DNA of 64,000 nucleotides from Blastobasis lacticolella (GCA_905147135.1 LR990061.1:6672026-6736025); one strand, 5' to 3'. Shown: positions 1 through 10,540, counted from the first letter of the stretch. Notes: generated by a model from the letters alone, not told the origin. A program made the numbers and translations.

Positions 1-853
1 TAACTTCTACTTATATCTAATTAAAACCTACGTAAATAAAGCGATTCCAATATGGAGTAATGCGATGTCAAAAAGAGCCCCAACTTAGCCAAACAAAGTG
101 TACAAAAAATGTACAAAGGTACCAGATGAATCAGTTATTCAAAAAACTATCACCTTAAACCAAGCAATGAGCCCAACCCCTAACCCTCTCCTCGCTCGTA
201 AGACACCAGAAATTGCTCATCAGAGGTGCGTGTCAAATTTTATGTCCAATAACCACCGCCATGTTGTGGAAAATTAACATTTAGCCCGCGCTGGGGCACT
301 TGGGAATCAGAAAGCTTGGGTTTTAATGAGTTTCCTAGGACGTAACGTCTCTAATGACTCATTTAGTCGCTATAAAAGTTTGATTCATGCTCACTAAGTG
401 GCACCCCTTGGCCGGCCTCGATTAAAATTGTCTCGAGATCAAACTCATATTTGCATAGCGGTGCCGTATGCTGGTTATGAGCAATGAATTGTGTATGATT
501 ATTTATTTTGTTTTGTGTAATTGTTTATTTGAGCTGAGGATGTGAGAATGAAAAGAAAATATATAAAAAATCTAGAGTCGCAGTCCCGACGCAATCACCA
601 CATCATCATCATCTAGGATGAAACTATTATAAACTTTATGATGTGTCCGTCGTTGTGCTGGCAACCTTACACCCAAGCCAGACTGAGGCGATGCCTTAAC
701 TTCAAGCACAGCTTCGAGCAACCTTTTAGCTTATGAAGAATCAAAAGAATTCTTAAATCACATCATTAGTTCAAAGCAATTCAGCTTGAGTTGAACTCTC
801 TCCATATAAATGGAGGATTTTACTCCGGGTATTTATATATAAACCTACCTAAA
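1..853. other. Unassigned AT-rich intergenic sequence
   Basis: No ORF, repeat family or RNA gene recognised. It holds scattered short A/T runs only and ends at a short CCTAA-type run. Confidence 0.5.
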
Positions 854-870
854 CCTAACCTAACCTAACC
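854..870. repeat. Short (CCTAA)3 run
   Basis: Three and a half units of CCTAA, the complement of the insect telomere unit TTAGG, abut the truncated end of a SINE-A copy. It is too short to be a telomeric array and is probably chance or microsatellite sequence at the SINE junction. Confidence 0.6.
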
Positions 871-1092
871 GATGCTCTTACGGCGAGGGAATACGATGAA
901 ACCTGCACATTCAGGTGACTGAATGTGTAATCACGATCAATATGGTCAGGTTCTGCTGTTAATTAAGTTACAGAGGTCAGATGGCAGTCATTCTACTGTA
1001 ATTATCTGATCTGCCAAATTCTGGGTCATGATCAAAGCGGACCCCGGGCCCTCGCGCGCGAGAACACACCCGGGATATTAACGCCAAGATTA
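867..1092 (+). mobile_element. SINE-A copy, 5'-truncated
   Basis: The body matches the SINE-A copies at 50755 and 13230: GATGCTCTTACGG, CCTGCACATTCAGG and the terminal TTAACGCCAAGAT. The tRNA-like head is missing, as expected of incomplete reverse transcription. It is followed by a LINE tail and then an inverted SINE-A copy. Confidence 0.8.
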
Positions 1093-1099
1093 CCATTCG

Positions 1100-1168
1100 C
1101 AATAGGCTGCGGTAACTGCTTACCATCAGTCAGGCCCTAAGCTTGCTTGCTACCTTAGAATAAAAAAT
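1100..1168 (+). mobile_element. Non-LTR retrotransposon 3' tail fragment
   Basis: It carries the ACTGCTTACCATCAG...GCC...AAGCTTGCTTGCTACCTTA signature that recurs at 42150 and 48130. It is the last roughly 70 bases of a LINE 3' UTR, lying between two oppositely oriented SINE-A copies. Confidence 0.6.
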
Positions 1169-1370
1169 AATTATCTTGGCGTTAATATCCCGGTTGTGCT
1201 CTCGCGCACGTGGGCCCGGAGTCCGCTTTGACCATGATCTAGGATTTGGCAGATCAGGTAATTACAGTGGAGTGCCTGCCATCTGACCTCCATGACCCTG
1301 CTACCAGGGGAACCTGACTAAATTGGACACGGTCACATCCAGTCGCCGAATGTGCAGGTCTTAGCGTGTA
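1169..1370 (-). mobile_element. SINE-A copy, partial, inverted
   Basis: Reverse-oriented SINE-A tail and body (TTATCTTGGCGTTAATATCC at its left edge, GGGGAACCTGAC inside). With the 867-1092 copy it forms an inverted pair that could fold into a long imperfect hairpin. Confidence 0.8.
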
Positions 1371-1624
1371 TATTTAAAAAACAAGAGTAAAAAAGTAACC
1401 CGGTCCCAGTCCCGCCAACAATCAGTTCCCAGACTCATTAACCCTACAACTGAAGACGCACTCTGCGCCGGACCCATGGAATTATATCGTAGTGTTAAAG
1501 TGCAAACTGGGGGTAACTCCGCGATAGGATCGCGCGCGGCGCCCGCCGGCCATTACCGACCGCTAGTTACGTACAGGGTTAATACCCAGGGCCATTCTGG
1601 AATTGTGGGAGATAGCAGGTATAA
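1371..1624. other. Unassigned, locally GC-rich
   Basis: No gene recognised. The part around 1500-1570 is rich in CG dinucleotides (GCGCGCGGCGCCCGCCGGCC) in an otherwise AT-rich neighbourhood. Confidence 0.4.
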
Positions 1625-1879
1625 TAGAGCTCGTCTAATTTAAAATGACGCGCCCCACTATCGCATTAACGCACACAAGCAAGTTTAAAATATGGACGCA
1701 ATACATATACAAATGCCGTTGTAATTGGTCATTCAGTTGCCGGTAAAATTCAAACGTCGGAGCACGCGCCGTTCATTGGCTCCCACACAGATGAAGTGTC
1801 GTTATTAATAGTTGCACTCACACATCGAAATCAACTAACTAAGTAGTGGGGCGCGTCATCTTAGACTAGACGAGCTCTA
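1625..1879. mobile_element. MITE with ~36-bp terminal inverted repeats
   Basis: The left end starts TAGAGCTCGTCTAATTTAAA and runs on through TGACGCGCCCCACTA. The reverse complement of the right end is the same with about three substitutions. The roughly 180-bp interior has no ORF. Length and symmetry fit a non-autonomous DNA transposon; the superfamily is not determined and no clear target-site duplication was seen. Confidence 0.75.
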
Positions 1880-2753
1880 CGATAATATGTACTTTTTTTT
1901 TTTTTTATTAATAGTACAAGGTGATGCCCTAGAGTGGCGTAGAGATTCCATGTTAAAGTAATCGTGATTTTCTACTGTAAAAAGACACTTATAATAAAGG
2001 AGACTACTTTTATACTGGTGGTGGTAGGTTTATGTACAAAACTGGTGCCTGCAATAGCGTTATTCTAAATTGCAGGTCTCCGGGAACCAATCAGGTTGGA
2101 GTATGCTTCATTATCATTACTTTTGTTAGGAATGAGGTAAGTTACGAAAACCTACCTATAGGCGCACCTAAGTATAATTTTAATTTATCTGTACCGCAAA
2201 ATTTACAGTTAGTCATTTCATAAGACAAGGAACTAATAGTAAATACTATTACTATTTTAATAGTGACTATTTTCTTAATAGGTACAGACTCTTTTTTAAT
2301 ACATAACCAACATAACCAGCTTTCGCATTTACGCTGTAAGATCACATTCAACTCCAAGATAAGCCAGCAAGCTGTGCCAAGTTCTACCTAAACAGGTTTA
2401 AAAAATGAAAATGTGTCGTGTCGTGCTACCACAAGATACGAACGTTTTGTACAATGGCCTTCTGGCTACTGGCACATAGGGCATTGTGTCTTAAAAGGTA
2501 TATAAAGTTACAGGATGTCAAACTGACTCCCGAGACTGTTCAACTGTCTCAGTGTGTCCAGCGGAAGACCTTGGCCAATCTCGCTTCACCAACGGTAATA
2601 AAAAAGTACTCCGAACGAGCTCATTGCGGTGCTGACGTTTACCTTCTTCTACTACCTTCAAAGCCCGAAACGGTCACCCATCCATGTCTCGAACTCGACG
2701 TGTATTGCTTGCTTTTGGTTATCGGCCTCGCAATGCCTCTGTGAACTTTATAG
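1880..2753. other. Unassigned region with a spurious 108-codon ORF
   Basis: A T-homopolymer lies at about 1891. The + strand ORF at 2418-2744 has no recognisable domain and odd composition, so it is not called as a gene. On the minus strand, 2661-2686 resembles the 5S rRNA box C (GGATGGGTGACCG), possibly a 5S-derived SINE relic. Confidence 0.35.
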
Positions 2754-2815
2754 TCAAAACGTTTATTAAGATAAAAGGTTTGACTCTAACTTTTATTTAG
2801 ATAAACATTTTGACT
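2754..2815. repeat. Small foldback, ~62 bp
   Basis: The ends GTCAAAACGTTTAT and ATAAACATTTTGAC are complementary with one mismatch. It could be a tiny MITE remnant. Confidence 0.45.
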
Positions 2816-5755
2816 ACAAAATTCCCGGCTTTCTCGAGTCCAGAATAACCCAATCCAGCTATCTACAGCGTTATCTGTGTCGCGGGACCGCGCGTCTTCT
2901 AATTTGTAATTACGGCGAACTAGAGACTGGCCTATTATGTTATTATTACACACGATATTGTGTGTTATTACACACGATCCTAGTCTTTAAGATTTTGTGG
3001 TTCAGTCACGATTAATTGAGTATGTAAAAATTAAGTTGTGATGTTTTGTATCAGCTGCTATATGATTCGGTTTAGAACAAGTACTTGAAAAAGCTGTCGC
3101 AATATAAAAATATGACTAAACCGATAAATTACGTTCCTTGAAATTTACCAACTCTATATACTAATATAACTAAGATAACTAACCGCCGCCAGGAGGGTCG
3201 CGTATGCGTTGCTGGCCTTTAAGAAAGTAGGCTCGTTTCATGAAGACTTTAAGATGGTACCAGCTCAGGAAATAGGTCTGCAGGAAATCTTTTAATGCAA
3301 AAAACAAGCTACTTTTTGAAATAAGTCTTACAATACGATATCACTCTATACTGGAGCATAATCCGATTAGATGCAAAAATATCGCTACTCATTTTAATTG
3401 TTATACTATTTAGCAGGTAAACACTTCGCATTAAAATGTCAGAACACTTAGTTTTATCTGTTCACTTTAAAACTCCACCAGGTATTTATAGAATCTGCCG
3501 GTGACATCTCTAATTAAGCTCTTTAAGGAGAACTATTAGCCAAACGCAGTGGAGATAACTGCGGGCTTGCGAGTCGCGGCTCGGACGAGCTCGCTATTGG
3601 CTTCCCGCCGCATGTGTCGGTGGCTCGTTTAGACGGGCGTTGGCGTTCTTTTTTTTTTTATTTTTTTACAGCTTTGAAATATTATAGTGATAATATATAT
3701 TTTTTTAATAGTTTTTATACTAAATAATTTAAAAGCTCTTATTTCACTTGCACTGTTCGTATGAATGTTTGTAAGTTGTCCGTCGAAAGCAAACCATTGT
3801 TTTAAATTTGTTGGTATCCGATGGAGCTTAAATTTAATACACATATGTAACTTGGATGACAATGCAATCATATGGTACCATGGAGCTGGTCTAATGATAG
3901 AGTCGGAAGGTCGACATAGGAACTTATGAACTCAATAAGATAACTCCATCGTGTTTGGGCTCTTTGGAATGGTCTTGATGAGTAGGTACTATAGCGCGCG
4001 ATAAAAGCTTGTTCAAAATATTTTTTATTTCAGATCTTATTTTGGGTTCAGCTAAAAGGTATCGAATATGAATGGAGGGGTCGGTAGAAGGGGAGTGTCC
4101 TAGGACATAGGATACTGATAAAATGAACTTCTAAGCTCCAAAAAGGGCTAGTCAGGAGTACTCTCAACCGGCGTAAATGTTTGAGAAGATGTAAGATTGT
4201 TTAACGCGCATGGATCGTGTTTAGAATAGGACGAAACGGACGCTGAGGACATAAAAAATAAGAAGCGGGGAATGGTAGGAGATTTATACTTTGGTTAAGT
4301 AGAGTCCCAGAAATGAAATGCTCAAAATAGGCCCAAAAACTATTTATCATATTAGCGGTAGCAGAGCGTTTTCAAGCTGTTGTAGAAAAATGAATCGACT
4401 TATGGTTAGTGGATGATATAATTCGTCAGACAAGGAATATAAAAATAAATGCCTCTAGGTATTTCAGTATCTATAGGCCGTGACAAATTAGTCAATTACC
4501 ATGATAAAGAAGTTAGAGAAAATTTTCTTAGAGACTCGACAGGTAAAGTCTGACAATTTTGTCGATATTTGCCTGTCGTCTTGATTTGGCCTTAATTGTC
4601 TTCTTCATCAAACGGCACATGTCGCGACAATTTGTCGAAAAGTGATAAAATTGTCAGATTGTCACGTTTATTAAAAATACCCCAGGTAAGCAACTCTCCC
4701 GTACAAACGCGGCACATGCGCGCGCGCAGTATCGGCGTATCGCTCGTGACCGGCCGCGCAGTCGCCTAATGAAGTCGTAAGGTCCTCCCGGAGAACCCTA
4801 CGTGTGTTATGCGTGGAGGAGGCACTTTTTACTTGCTATCTATTATTTGTTACAAGTGACCCGCACCGATTTTGCACGAATGTTCTCGGGGATTCTATAT
4901 TAGTTCTAGTAGGTACGTTCTAGGGGTCAGTAATTAACTAAAAGTTTATAAATATAACATATGCAGTGGAAATAGTGTACGAAAGTGTTTTAATGTATTA
5001 TAGAATGGAGTTTTATTAAGAATGCACTACACAAAATATAAAGTACTTTCTCTATTATAATGCGCATGCATAAAACGAATTCAATCTATAGAAGACAAAA
5101 AATAACTAGATACCTATCTCGTGATCCTGTGAGAAAGATAGGTTGGTTTTCGAGTTTGAGTTTCGAGTTTCATCATAAGTGTTTCAACCAAAAACTCTTC
5201 TGATTGAATCAGATTAGCCGATTGAGTCTCATCGATAGTTATTGCGTGTAGGAGTAACAATACACACACACATACTTTCGCATCGAAAATATTAATAATA
5301 ATGTGATATGGTACTGGGATCAATTTAAATTCTTAAAGTAACGAATATCAACACAACGAATTAGGAACAAATCACAAAATCGAACTAAAGTTATTAATAA
5401 AATAAAAAAGGCGGAACCCAAGCATCACTCGTGTGTCACTGTCCGTCTGTCACAGCCAATTTTCCCCAAATCTACTAGTTTTGCTTTTATAGTGATGACT
5501 ATTACAGAAGAAATCCAAAAAGCCGTCTCCAAACCGTAGCACGCTTCGTACAACCGCCTCACTGGGTGGCAGCTATTATAGCCAGTTAGAGTGTCGAGAC
5601 ATTCCAGCACTTAGCGTCAAAAGTAACTGCTTCGAGGCACCTCACGATGCGATGAGAGGTCTAGCTCGGACAGGGATGGATGACCCTTGTGGTGTGGTAG
5701 GGTTAATTTATCGATCTTAGACCAATATAAGAAAAAATTGTCATGTGAATCCCTA
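2816..5755. other. Unassigned AT-rich intergenic sequence
   Basis: No convincing coding region. There is a short tandem of a TTATTACACACGAT-like unit near 2940-2980. A degenerate self-complementary stretch rich in TGTCG/CGACA motifs lies at about 4475-4665 and may be an old MITE. GC- and CpG-rich patches lie at 3540-3650 and 4710-4800. Confidence 0.4.
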
Positions 5756-5953
5756 GGTCAGGCATATTTAATTGCGCTGTTTTGGTTGGAAACGTTGGGA
5801 CCTTGGGGCCGTAGCGCCAAAAAGGTGTTCCAAGACATATTTACCCGGCTAATTGAGTCTACCGGAGACCCACGTGCTGGCGCTTACCTTGATCAGCGTA
5901 TAAGTCTATCAATTCAGAGAGATAACGCCGCCAGCTTTATGGGGACACTTCCG
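5756..5953 (+). pseudogene. Non-LTR retrotransposon pol fragment
   Basis: An open stretch encodes ...LETLGPWGRSAKK..., then RLIESTGDPRAGAYLDQRIS and IQRDNAASFMGTLP. I recognise the ETLGPWG...A / TGDxRAxxYLxQRISxxIQRxNAASxxGT pattern as a segment common in insect non-LTR retrotransposon polyproteins; this is from memory of the family and was not searched. Only about 65 residues remain, there are no catalytic RT motifs, and the 123-codon ORF runs into AT-rich sequence after the fragment. It is a dead relic, not a host gene. Confidence 0.5.
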
Positions 5954-5974
5954 TATGGCAACGAATTAGAGTCT

Positions 5975-6085
5975 CATTTTATTTATAATTATTATTATTT
6001 ATTTCACACTTTATTGTACATTAACAATATAATTATCACAGATTCTGTAAGATTATAACAAGTACAAGGGCGGTCTTATCGCCAA
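5975..6085 (-). mobile_element. Non-LTR 3' tail (minus strand)
   Basis: On the minus strand it reads AGTACAATAAAGTGTGAAATAAAT followed by an A/T microsatellite (in two parts: an AATAAA signal, then the tail). The same layout recurs at 9915, 38222 and 41275, consistent with truncated retrotransposon 3' ends. Confidence 0.45.
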
Positions 6086-6277
6086 TAGCGATCTCTTCCA
6101 GACAACCATTTACATGGATAGTAGGAGGTCGGAAAGCAAAAAACTAGTAGGCAATGTAAGTACATCTGAGATTCGATATAGAAGTTATTTTAATTTTTTA
6201 TTCGTGTACCATTTTTAATTAGGTCCTGACAAATCTGTCCTACTTCTTCCACATTCATCATACATGAGCGTCGATTT

Positions 6278-6563
6278 AAAGCCCACCTTGACCATGATCA
6301 ATTACAGTGGATACGAGCAACTGCCGTCTTACCTCCGTGACCCTACTACCAGGGGAACCTGACCAGATTGGATAATGGTTACACATTCAGTCGCGTGAAT
6401 GCGCCAGTTTTATCACGACATTTTCTCTCACCATAAGAGCATCCATTAGTGTTTAACTAATATACATAACTCAGAAAAAAGTTGCATATGGCAGCAGTGG
6501 GATTCGAACCCGGTACCAGTCGCTTGCAATTCGGATATCTTTACCACTAGGCCATAAAGGCTC
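6278..6563 (-). mobile_element. SINE-A copy with tRNA-like head
   Basis: Reading on the minus strand, the tRNA-like head with GGGTTCGAATCCCAC is at 6500-6563 and the body follows to 6278. The far 3' part is deleted. The head is too diverged to be a working tRNA. Confidence 0.8.
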
Positions 6564-6569
6564 CTAATT

Positions 6570-6785
6570 AGGCCGATAAGAACGCCGATCATTTTAGCGG
6601 AAACTTATTTAAACTCAGGCTCCATAAGCGAATCAACGTAACGGGATCACACGCACTCAGGGCACTTAATAAAAATTATCACTTCCCTAAACATGCACAT
6701 TACACTAACTTCAAGAGATTACTTAACAAGGGCCAGTGGTTTCCCATACGCGATTCCCAGTCTAGTCATGTTTCACGCCTATGGA
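6570..6785 (+). repeat. Direct repeat, left copy
   Basis: Shares TTAGGCCGAT, GTAACGGGATCACACG, CATGCACATTACACTAACTT and TTTCCCATACGCGATTCCCA with 7080-7293, roughly 85% identical over about 150 bases. The roughly 300-bp spacer has its own small repeat (CGCTCAACGTTATTG at about 6854 and 6991). The origin is unclear. Confidence 0.65.
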
Positions 6786-7079
6786 GAATAACTTTTTCCA
6801 CACAGCAATAAGAAAGTTGTTGCTGTACATAGTGAAAGTTGTACAAAATTAAATCGCTCAACGTTATTGATCATATAGCCTGAAATTTCCCATACAAAAA
6901 TAAGTTGATTTCAAATGCCAATAACTTTTTTCAAACAGCGATTCGAGTATTATTGCTGTAGAAAATTAAAAATCCTTTCCAATGACATATCGCTCAACGT
7001 TATTGGTCACAAGGGCTGGGTTATCCGGACCTCCTTTACATCTGCTGGTATATAAAGAAAGCTTTTGTCTCAACACTGA

Positions 7080-7293
7080 GACAATTAGGCCGATGAGTAT
7101 GAAGATAATAATAGCCCAAACTCATTTAAACTCAGCAGCTATCCATACAAGCGTAACGGGATCACACGAACTCAGGGCACCTAATCAAAATTATCACTTT
7201 CCTAAACATGCACATTACACTAACTTCAAGGGATTACTTAACAAGGGCCAGTTGTTTCCCATACGCGATTCCCACAGTGTTTCACGCCTCTAA
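7080..7293 (+). repeat. Direct repeat, right copy
   Basis: Partner of 6570-6785. A 103-codon ORF (6982-7293) overlaps it but contains no known domain and is not conserved in the left copy, so it is not annotated as coding. Confidence 0.65.
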
Positions 7294-7514
7294 ACGATTT
7301 GCTAATGTAATTTACCTATGTTTGCCTGCTTTGGTACCCACGCTACTAGAACCCAGCTAATTACACCTTTTCTGATATTTGTAGGGAAGAGATGCAGCTG
7401 AGTTCTGGTTTATGTCGGTTTGGTGGTTTCTAAAGAATCTATGAAATGACAATGAGCTTAATATTCAGCTCTTTTGGTTATAAATATGGTTATAAAAAAC
7501 TGGTCTGCCGTACA

Positions 7515-7750
7515 TCCTTTTAGCAGTTTTGGTTTTTCAGCCAAATTAATGTCACTTTTCTTTTTGGTGACAATACTACTTTTTACTTCGAGAACCCACA
7601 CAAGAGGATATGTAAGTACGAAAGTCGGTACGAAATGTCGAAGATTGGGTCACTAAAAAAAAATTTATTGATGCTAGTTTGTGACTGACCAACGTTTTGT
7701 GGGTCTCCTTAACCTCTACTATCGCAACAAAATGGTTTTTTCTTGTAATT
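7515..7750 (+). mobile_element. Repeat H, copy 1
   Basis: Shares the hairpin-derived TTTTTCAGCCAAATTAATGTCAC/TTTTGGTGACA region (two arms), GAGGATATGTAAGTAC and the ...TCTCCTTAAC.TCT.CTATC... stretch with 53380-53625 and 56662-56900. It appears to be interrupted by a LINE tail and to resume at about 7979 with GATGACGTAGGATAACCTA, as copy 2 does without interruption at 53607. Confidence 0.6.
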
Positions 7751-7799
7751 GTTTGTGCCATTTTAACTATATAATTGTGTATGTATGTATATGTAAACT

Positions 7800-7978
7800 T
7801 TACCTTGTTATTTTTAGTCTTAAGTCTGGCCATGACAGAATACCAGCGGGTGTGGGTTCTACCTGCACCCAAACGCTGAGTCATGGACCATTTTGTCTGT
7901 AATAATGAATAATCTAAAAATATATTGGATACAAACCTGTTAATTTTTAGACAAATAAATATTTCTATTTCTATTTAC
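7800..7978 (+). mobile_element. Non-LTR 3' tail nested in repeat H
   Basis: Ends ACAAATAAATATTTCTATTT with an (ATTTCT)-type tail immediately before repeat H sequence resumes, so it looks like a retrotransposon tail inserted into an older repeat. Confidence 0.45.
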
Positions 7979-7984
7979 TCGATG

Positions 7985-8157
7985 ACGTAGGATAACCTAC
8001 GGCGCCCTCTCAAAGTCTAGTAGGGAAACGTCTGGCCATGCCACCTCCGCCTGGCACTAACGACGGCTTAACGTCGTTAAGGATACCGAAAACCGAGCAA
8101 AGTGAACGAGTAGAAGTAGGAACGCGGATCCCAAGCCACAACCGAGTTTAGCGCTAG
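7985..8157 (+). pseudogene. RTE-like ORF2 C-terminal remnant
   Basis: One frame reads KRLAMPPPPGTNDG, and further on KDTENRAK*TSRSRNADPKP, ending at a TGATGATGATGA tail. The order (..LAMP..., then EDxxxRAKWxxxxxKADP, then a TGA microsatellite) matches the C-termini of the other RTE-like remnants here (33779, 39729, 44785). The conserved Trp codon is a TGA stop at 8103-8105, so it cannot be functional. Confidence 0.5.
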
Positions 8158-8306
8158 GATGATGATGACTCGTCATCACAGCCCATAATAGTCCACTGCC
8201 GGACTTATAGCCTCTCCCACGGTTATTGCCATAATCTCCACGCTTGACAGGCTGGTTTGAGATCGCAGTGTTATACATATATATAATACTGGAAAACGCT
8301 GGTACA
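8158..8306 (-). mobile_element. Repeat C copy, partial
   Basis: Minus-strand copy of the element at 26655 and 42540. Shared blocks are ATCACAGCCCATAA, CTCTCCCAC, TGCCATAATCTCCACGCTTG and GGAAAACGCTG. It is broken on its right by the MITE at 8308. Confidence 0.65.
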
Positions 8307-8307
8307 G

Positions 8308-8514
8308 GGGGTCTAAAAAGGCCACATTCGCGTTTCATAATATGATTCATATTAATTTGACACAAACTTATCTGCAGCGTCGCTGTTGTTGACATTGACA
8401 TGACAATTCAAAATGGCGTCACTTAGTTCCAGCACTGGCCACCGCATCAGATATATTTGTGGCAGTCTAATATGAATCATAATATGAAACGCTAATGTGG
8501 CCTTTTTAGACCCC
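8308..8514. mobile_element. MITE with ~65-bp inverted repeats
   Basis: Both ends begin GGGGTCTAAAAAGGCCACAT and continue through GTTTCATA.TATGATTCATATTA, with only a few differences. The interior includes CAAAATGGCGTCACTTAG. A diverged relative lies at 24855-24990. Its symmetry and insertion between repeat C and SINE-A pieces indicate a non-autonomous DNA transposon. Confidence 0.8.
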
Positions 8515-8580
8515 GATCTGCCAAGTCCTGGATCGTAGTCAAGGCGGAACTAGGCGCGATAGCACAATCGAGATATTGAA
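8515..8580 (+). mobile_element. SINE-A 3' fragment
   Basis: GATCTGCCAAGTCCTGGATC through AGCACAATCGAGATATTGAAC matches the last roughly 70 bases of SINE-A. It is severed by the adjoining MITE. Confidence 0.6.
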
Positions 8581-8869
8581 CTTAATATGGTTATTTTATT
8601 ATAGATCATTTTAACAAAAGGTTATTATGAATTCCTCTATACTTTTATTTGTAATTTGAGTAACGAAAATGACTGCAAAATAGCGGTGCCTTTTTGTTTT
8701 TACATTTAGTGGAGAAAATATAGTTAGTCATGTATACCTACACCACAAGACTTACTTAACATAACTGTGCTACTTTGTAAAGGTATGTTCCGGTTTTCGA
8801 GTAGGTATATATAATATAGAAGAAAGGTATGTTTCGGTTCCGGTCTTTGCTACGAGTAGCCCGACATTT
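8581..8869. other. Unassigned AT-rich sequence
   Basis: Contains a local near-duplicate AAGGTATGTTCCGGTT / AAGGTATGTTTCGGTT at about 8781 and 8825, and no gene. Confidence 0.4.
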
Positions 8870-9015
8870 CGACACAGTTTTTTTTTAATAATTAGGCTAT
8901 CCAGGCATTTGACCGCCATCTCACCTGGTAATAAGTGACGATACGGCCGATGATAGAGCGTGCCTGTCTTAGAACAACCTATTCACTTTAACCTTGAAGG
9001 CGTCAGATTATAAAG
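8870..9015 (-). mobile_element. LINE-F 3' fragment
   Basis: Shares GCATTTGACCGCCATCTCAC, AAGTGACGAT, GGCCGA and CTTGAAGGCGTC with 14370-14720 and 19596-19950. The T-run on its left is the poly(A) tail in minus orientation. Confidence 0.65.
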
Positions 9016-9492
9016 TCAAGTTGCATGCATTATGGTCACGGGACGAGTGGATAAATGTGTGATAATAACCGCGATAGTTTAAAACATTATGTTTCTATGC
9101 TACTTATTTAACTGAATCGCAATATACGCAATGACTTTCAGATTTTTTTCTATTTAGAAGGTACTAGCCAGGTGCCCAGACTGAGAGGGCCCCATCACTA
9201 GTTCGCAATTCTGACGTCTAACATTTAACTTTTCTAGCGCCCTGTTTACACTAAGCGCGCTCACTAGCCAATAGGAAGTGGCCACTGGCGTCCGATACAG
9301 GATGTTTATATTACACCTAGCGGGGAAAGTTGCAAACATCCTCAATTACCAATTGCAATCTCCCACGCTTTACTGGGAACGTGTGAATTATTTATTTGCT
9401 TTGGTAAGAAGGTGGTTATTGTCAGGACGGACCTCTCACCGCTATTATAAACGTCGGTAAATTATGTAAATTGTCTATTTTCGGTTTCATAG
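9016..9492. other. Unassigned sequence
   Basis: Two short ORFs (9154-9345 minus, 9278-9460 plus) oppose each other without recognisable content. A locally higher-complexity block at 9170-9440 could be unique or regulatory DNA. Confidence 0.35.
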
Positions 9493-9606
9493 GTATTTAC
9501 TACGATTCGGATGTGGAAGGAGCTCACAGCCACAGTGCTTCCTTTGGACTGTGACGTGGGATCGTTCAAGAGGTATATTAAAGGTCTCCTTAGAGGCGGG
9601 CAATGA
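9493..9606 (+). pseudogene. LINE-D ORF2 C-terminus, with 3' tail to ~9668
   Basis: Reads TTIRMWKELTATVLPLD, then VGSFKRYIKGLLRGGQ and a TGA. The [IV]RxWNxLPxxVFP...SFKR pattern is typical of the last residues of jockey/CR1-type reverse transcriptase ORFs; compare 19007-19198 on the other strand. The 3' UTR signature GGCCCGCATGCCTGTTTG follows. Upstream ORF2 is missing (5' truncation), and Asn and Pro of the motif are mutated. Confidence 0.6.
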
Positions 9607-9668
9607 ATTGGTAGCACCCCTGGTGTTGCTGATGTGGCCCGCATGCCTGTTTGTCTGCCGTATTACAT

Positions 9669-9914
9669 TATATTAAAACTTACATGCTTACGACAGAGAT
9701 GACGCTTTACGAAGCATTCACTCGTCTCTCTGTAATGCGCTAATTACATTTGGCTAAATTCAGTCGTCTAAATAGGGAAGCATAAAGCGTGAGAGCAAAT
9801 CAAAATGGAATGTAGTTCTTATAAAATAAGGATCATTTTTGTATCACGCCTTTTGAAAAGAGGAGAGACGCGTAGCATAATATAAGTGATAGAAAAATGG
9901 ACCTTATCTTTTTT
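9669..9914. other. Unassigned sequence
   Basis: No gene or repeat identified. Confidence 0.35.
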
Positions 9915-10040
9915 TTATAATTATTTATTTATTTATTTAAAAACTTTATTGCACATCATCATATTGCACAGCACATACATCAATTGGCGGACTTAAAGCC
10001 ATTGAGGCTCTGTCTAACAGTCAACCAGCAGCCATGCAGA
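9915..10040 (-). mobile_element. Non-LTR 3' end (minus strand)
   Basis: (TTTA)n followed by ACTTTATTGCACA (AATAAA signal on the minus strand) and GGCGGACTTAAAGCC..GTC.AACAGTCAACCAG. The close relative at 41275-41370 shares the GGCGGACTTAAAGC block. Confidence 0.55.
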
Positions 10041-10504
10041 GAGTGATTAAGTAGGTGCTAACAGGAAAACATTGACTTAAGTGAAAGAAATAAATATGAG
10101 ATTAAATTAAATTGAATACTATAAATACAATTACTATTAAAAAAATTCAATAAACATATACCTACCTATTATATGTACATTCACTAGATACAAAATGTGA
10201 TAATGACTACGCCAAGCTCATCACTCATTACCTACGACCTCTTACTCAGAATAAAATCTTACAGCAGTTTTCTAAACATCAATCGATTCTGCGCCTTTCG
10301 TACGTCCTCAGGTATGTCATTTCAATAACGAGCTGCCTGTATTGTGAATGAATATGTGAATTGGACTAGCTAGGCATTTCACCGTGGTCTGGCTACTTCC
10401 CAAGTGGTCTGGCTAATATATTATGAGATAACCGGTATATACAGACGGTATATAAAGTAAAAGACATTTATTCCACTCAGATACGAGATAATAAAAAAAT
10501 TGTA
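10041..10504. other. Unassigned sequence
   Basis: No coding region. Possibly the remaining 3' UTR of the preceding retrotransposon. Confidence 0.35.
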
Positions 10505-10540
10505 TGTACATACGCGGGCGTAGTCGCGGGTGTCAGCTAG
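10505..10540 (+). mobile_element. Helitron-like 3' terminus
   Basis: ACGCGGGCGTAGTCGCGGG then TGTCAGCTAG, followed by T. Lepidopteran Helitrons end in a short GC hairpin followed by CTAG and insert before T. The 5' end was not found, so the element's extent is unknown. Confidence 0.5.

Noticed and set aside
854..870. CCTAA run as telomeric DNA
   Set aside because: Only about three units, inside SINE-rich sequence. A similar short run is at 31842. No array.
6570..7293. LTR retrotransposon or solo LTR pair
   Set aside because: No TG...CA ends, primer-binding site, polypurine tract or gag-pol frame between the repeats.
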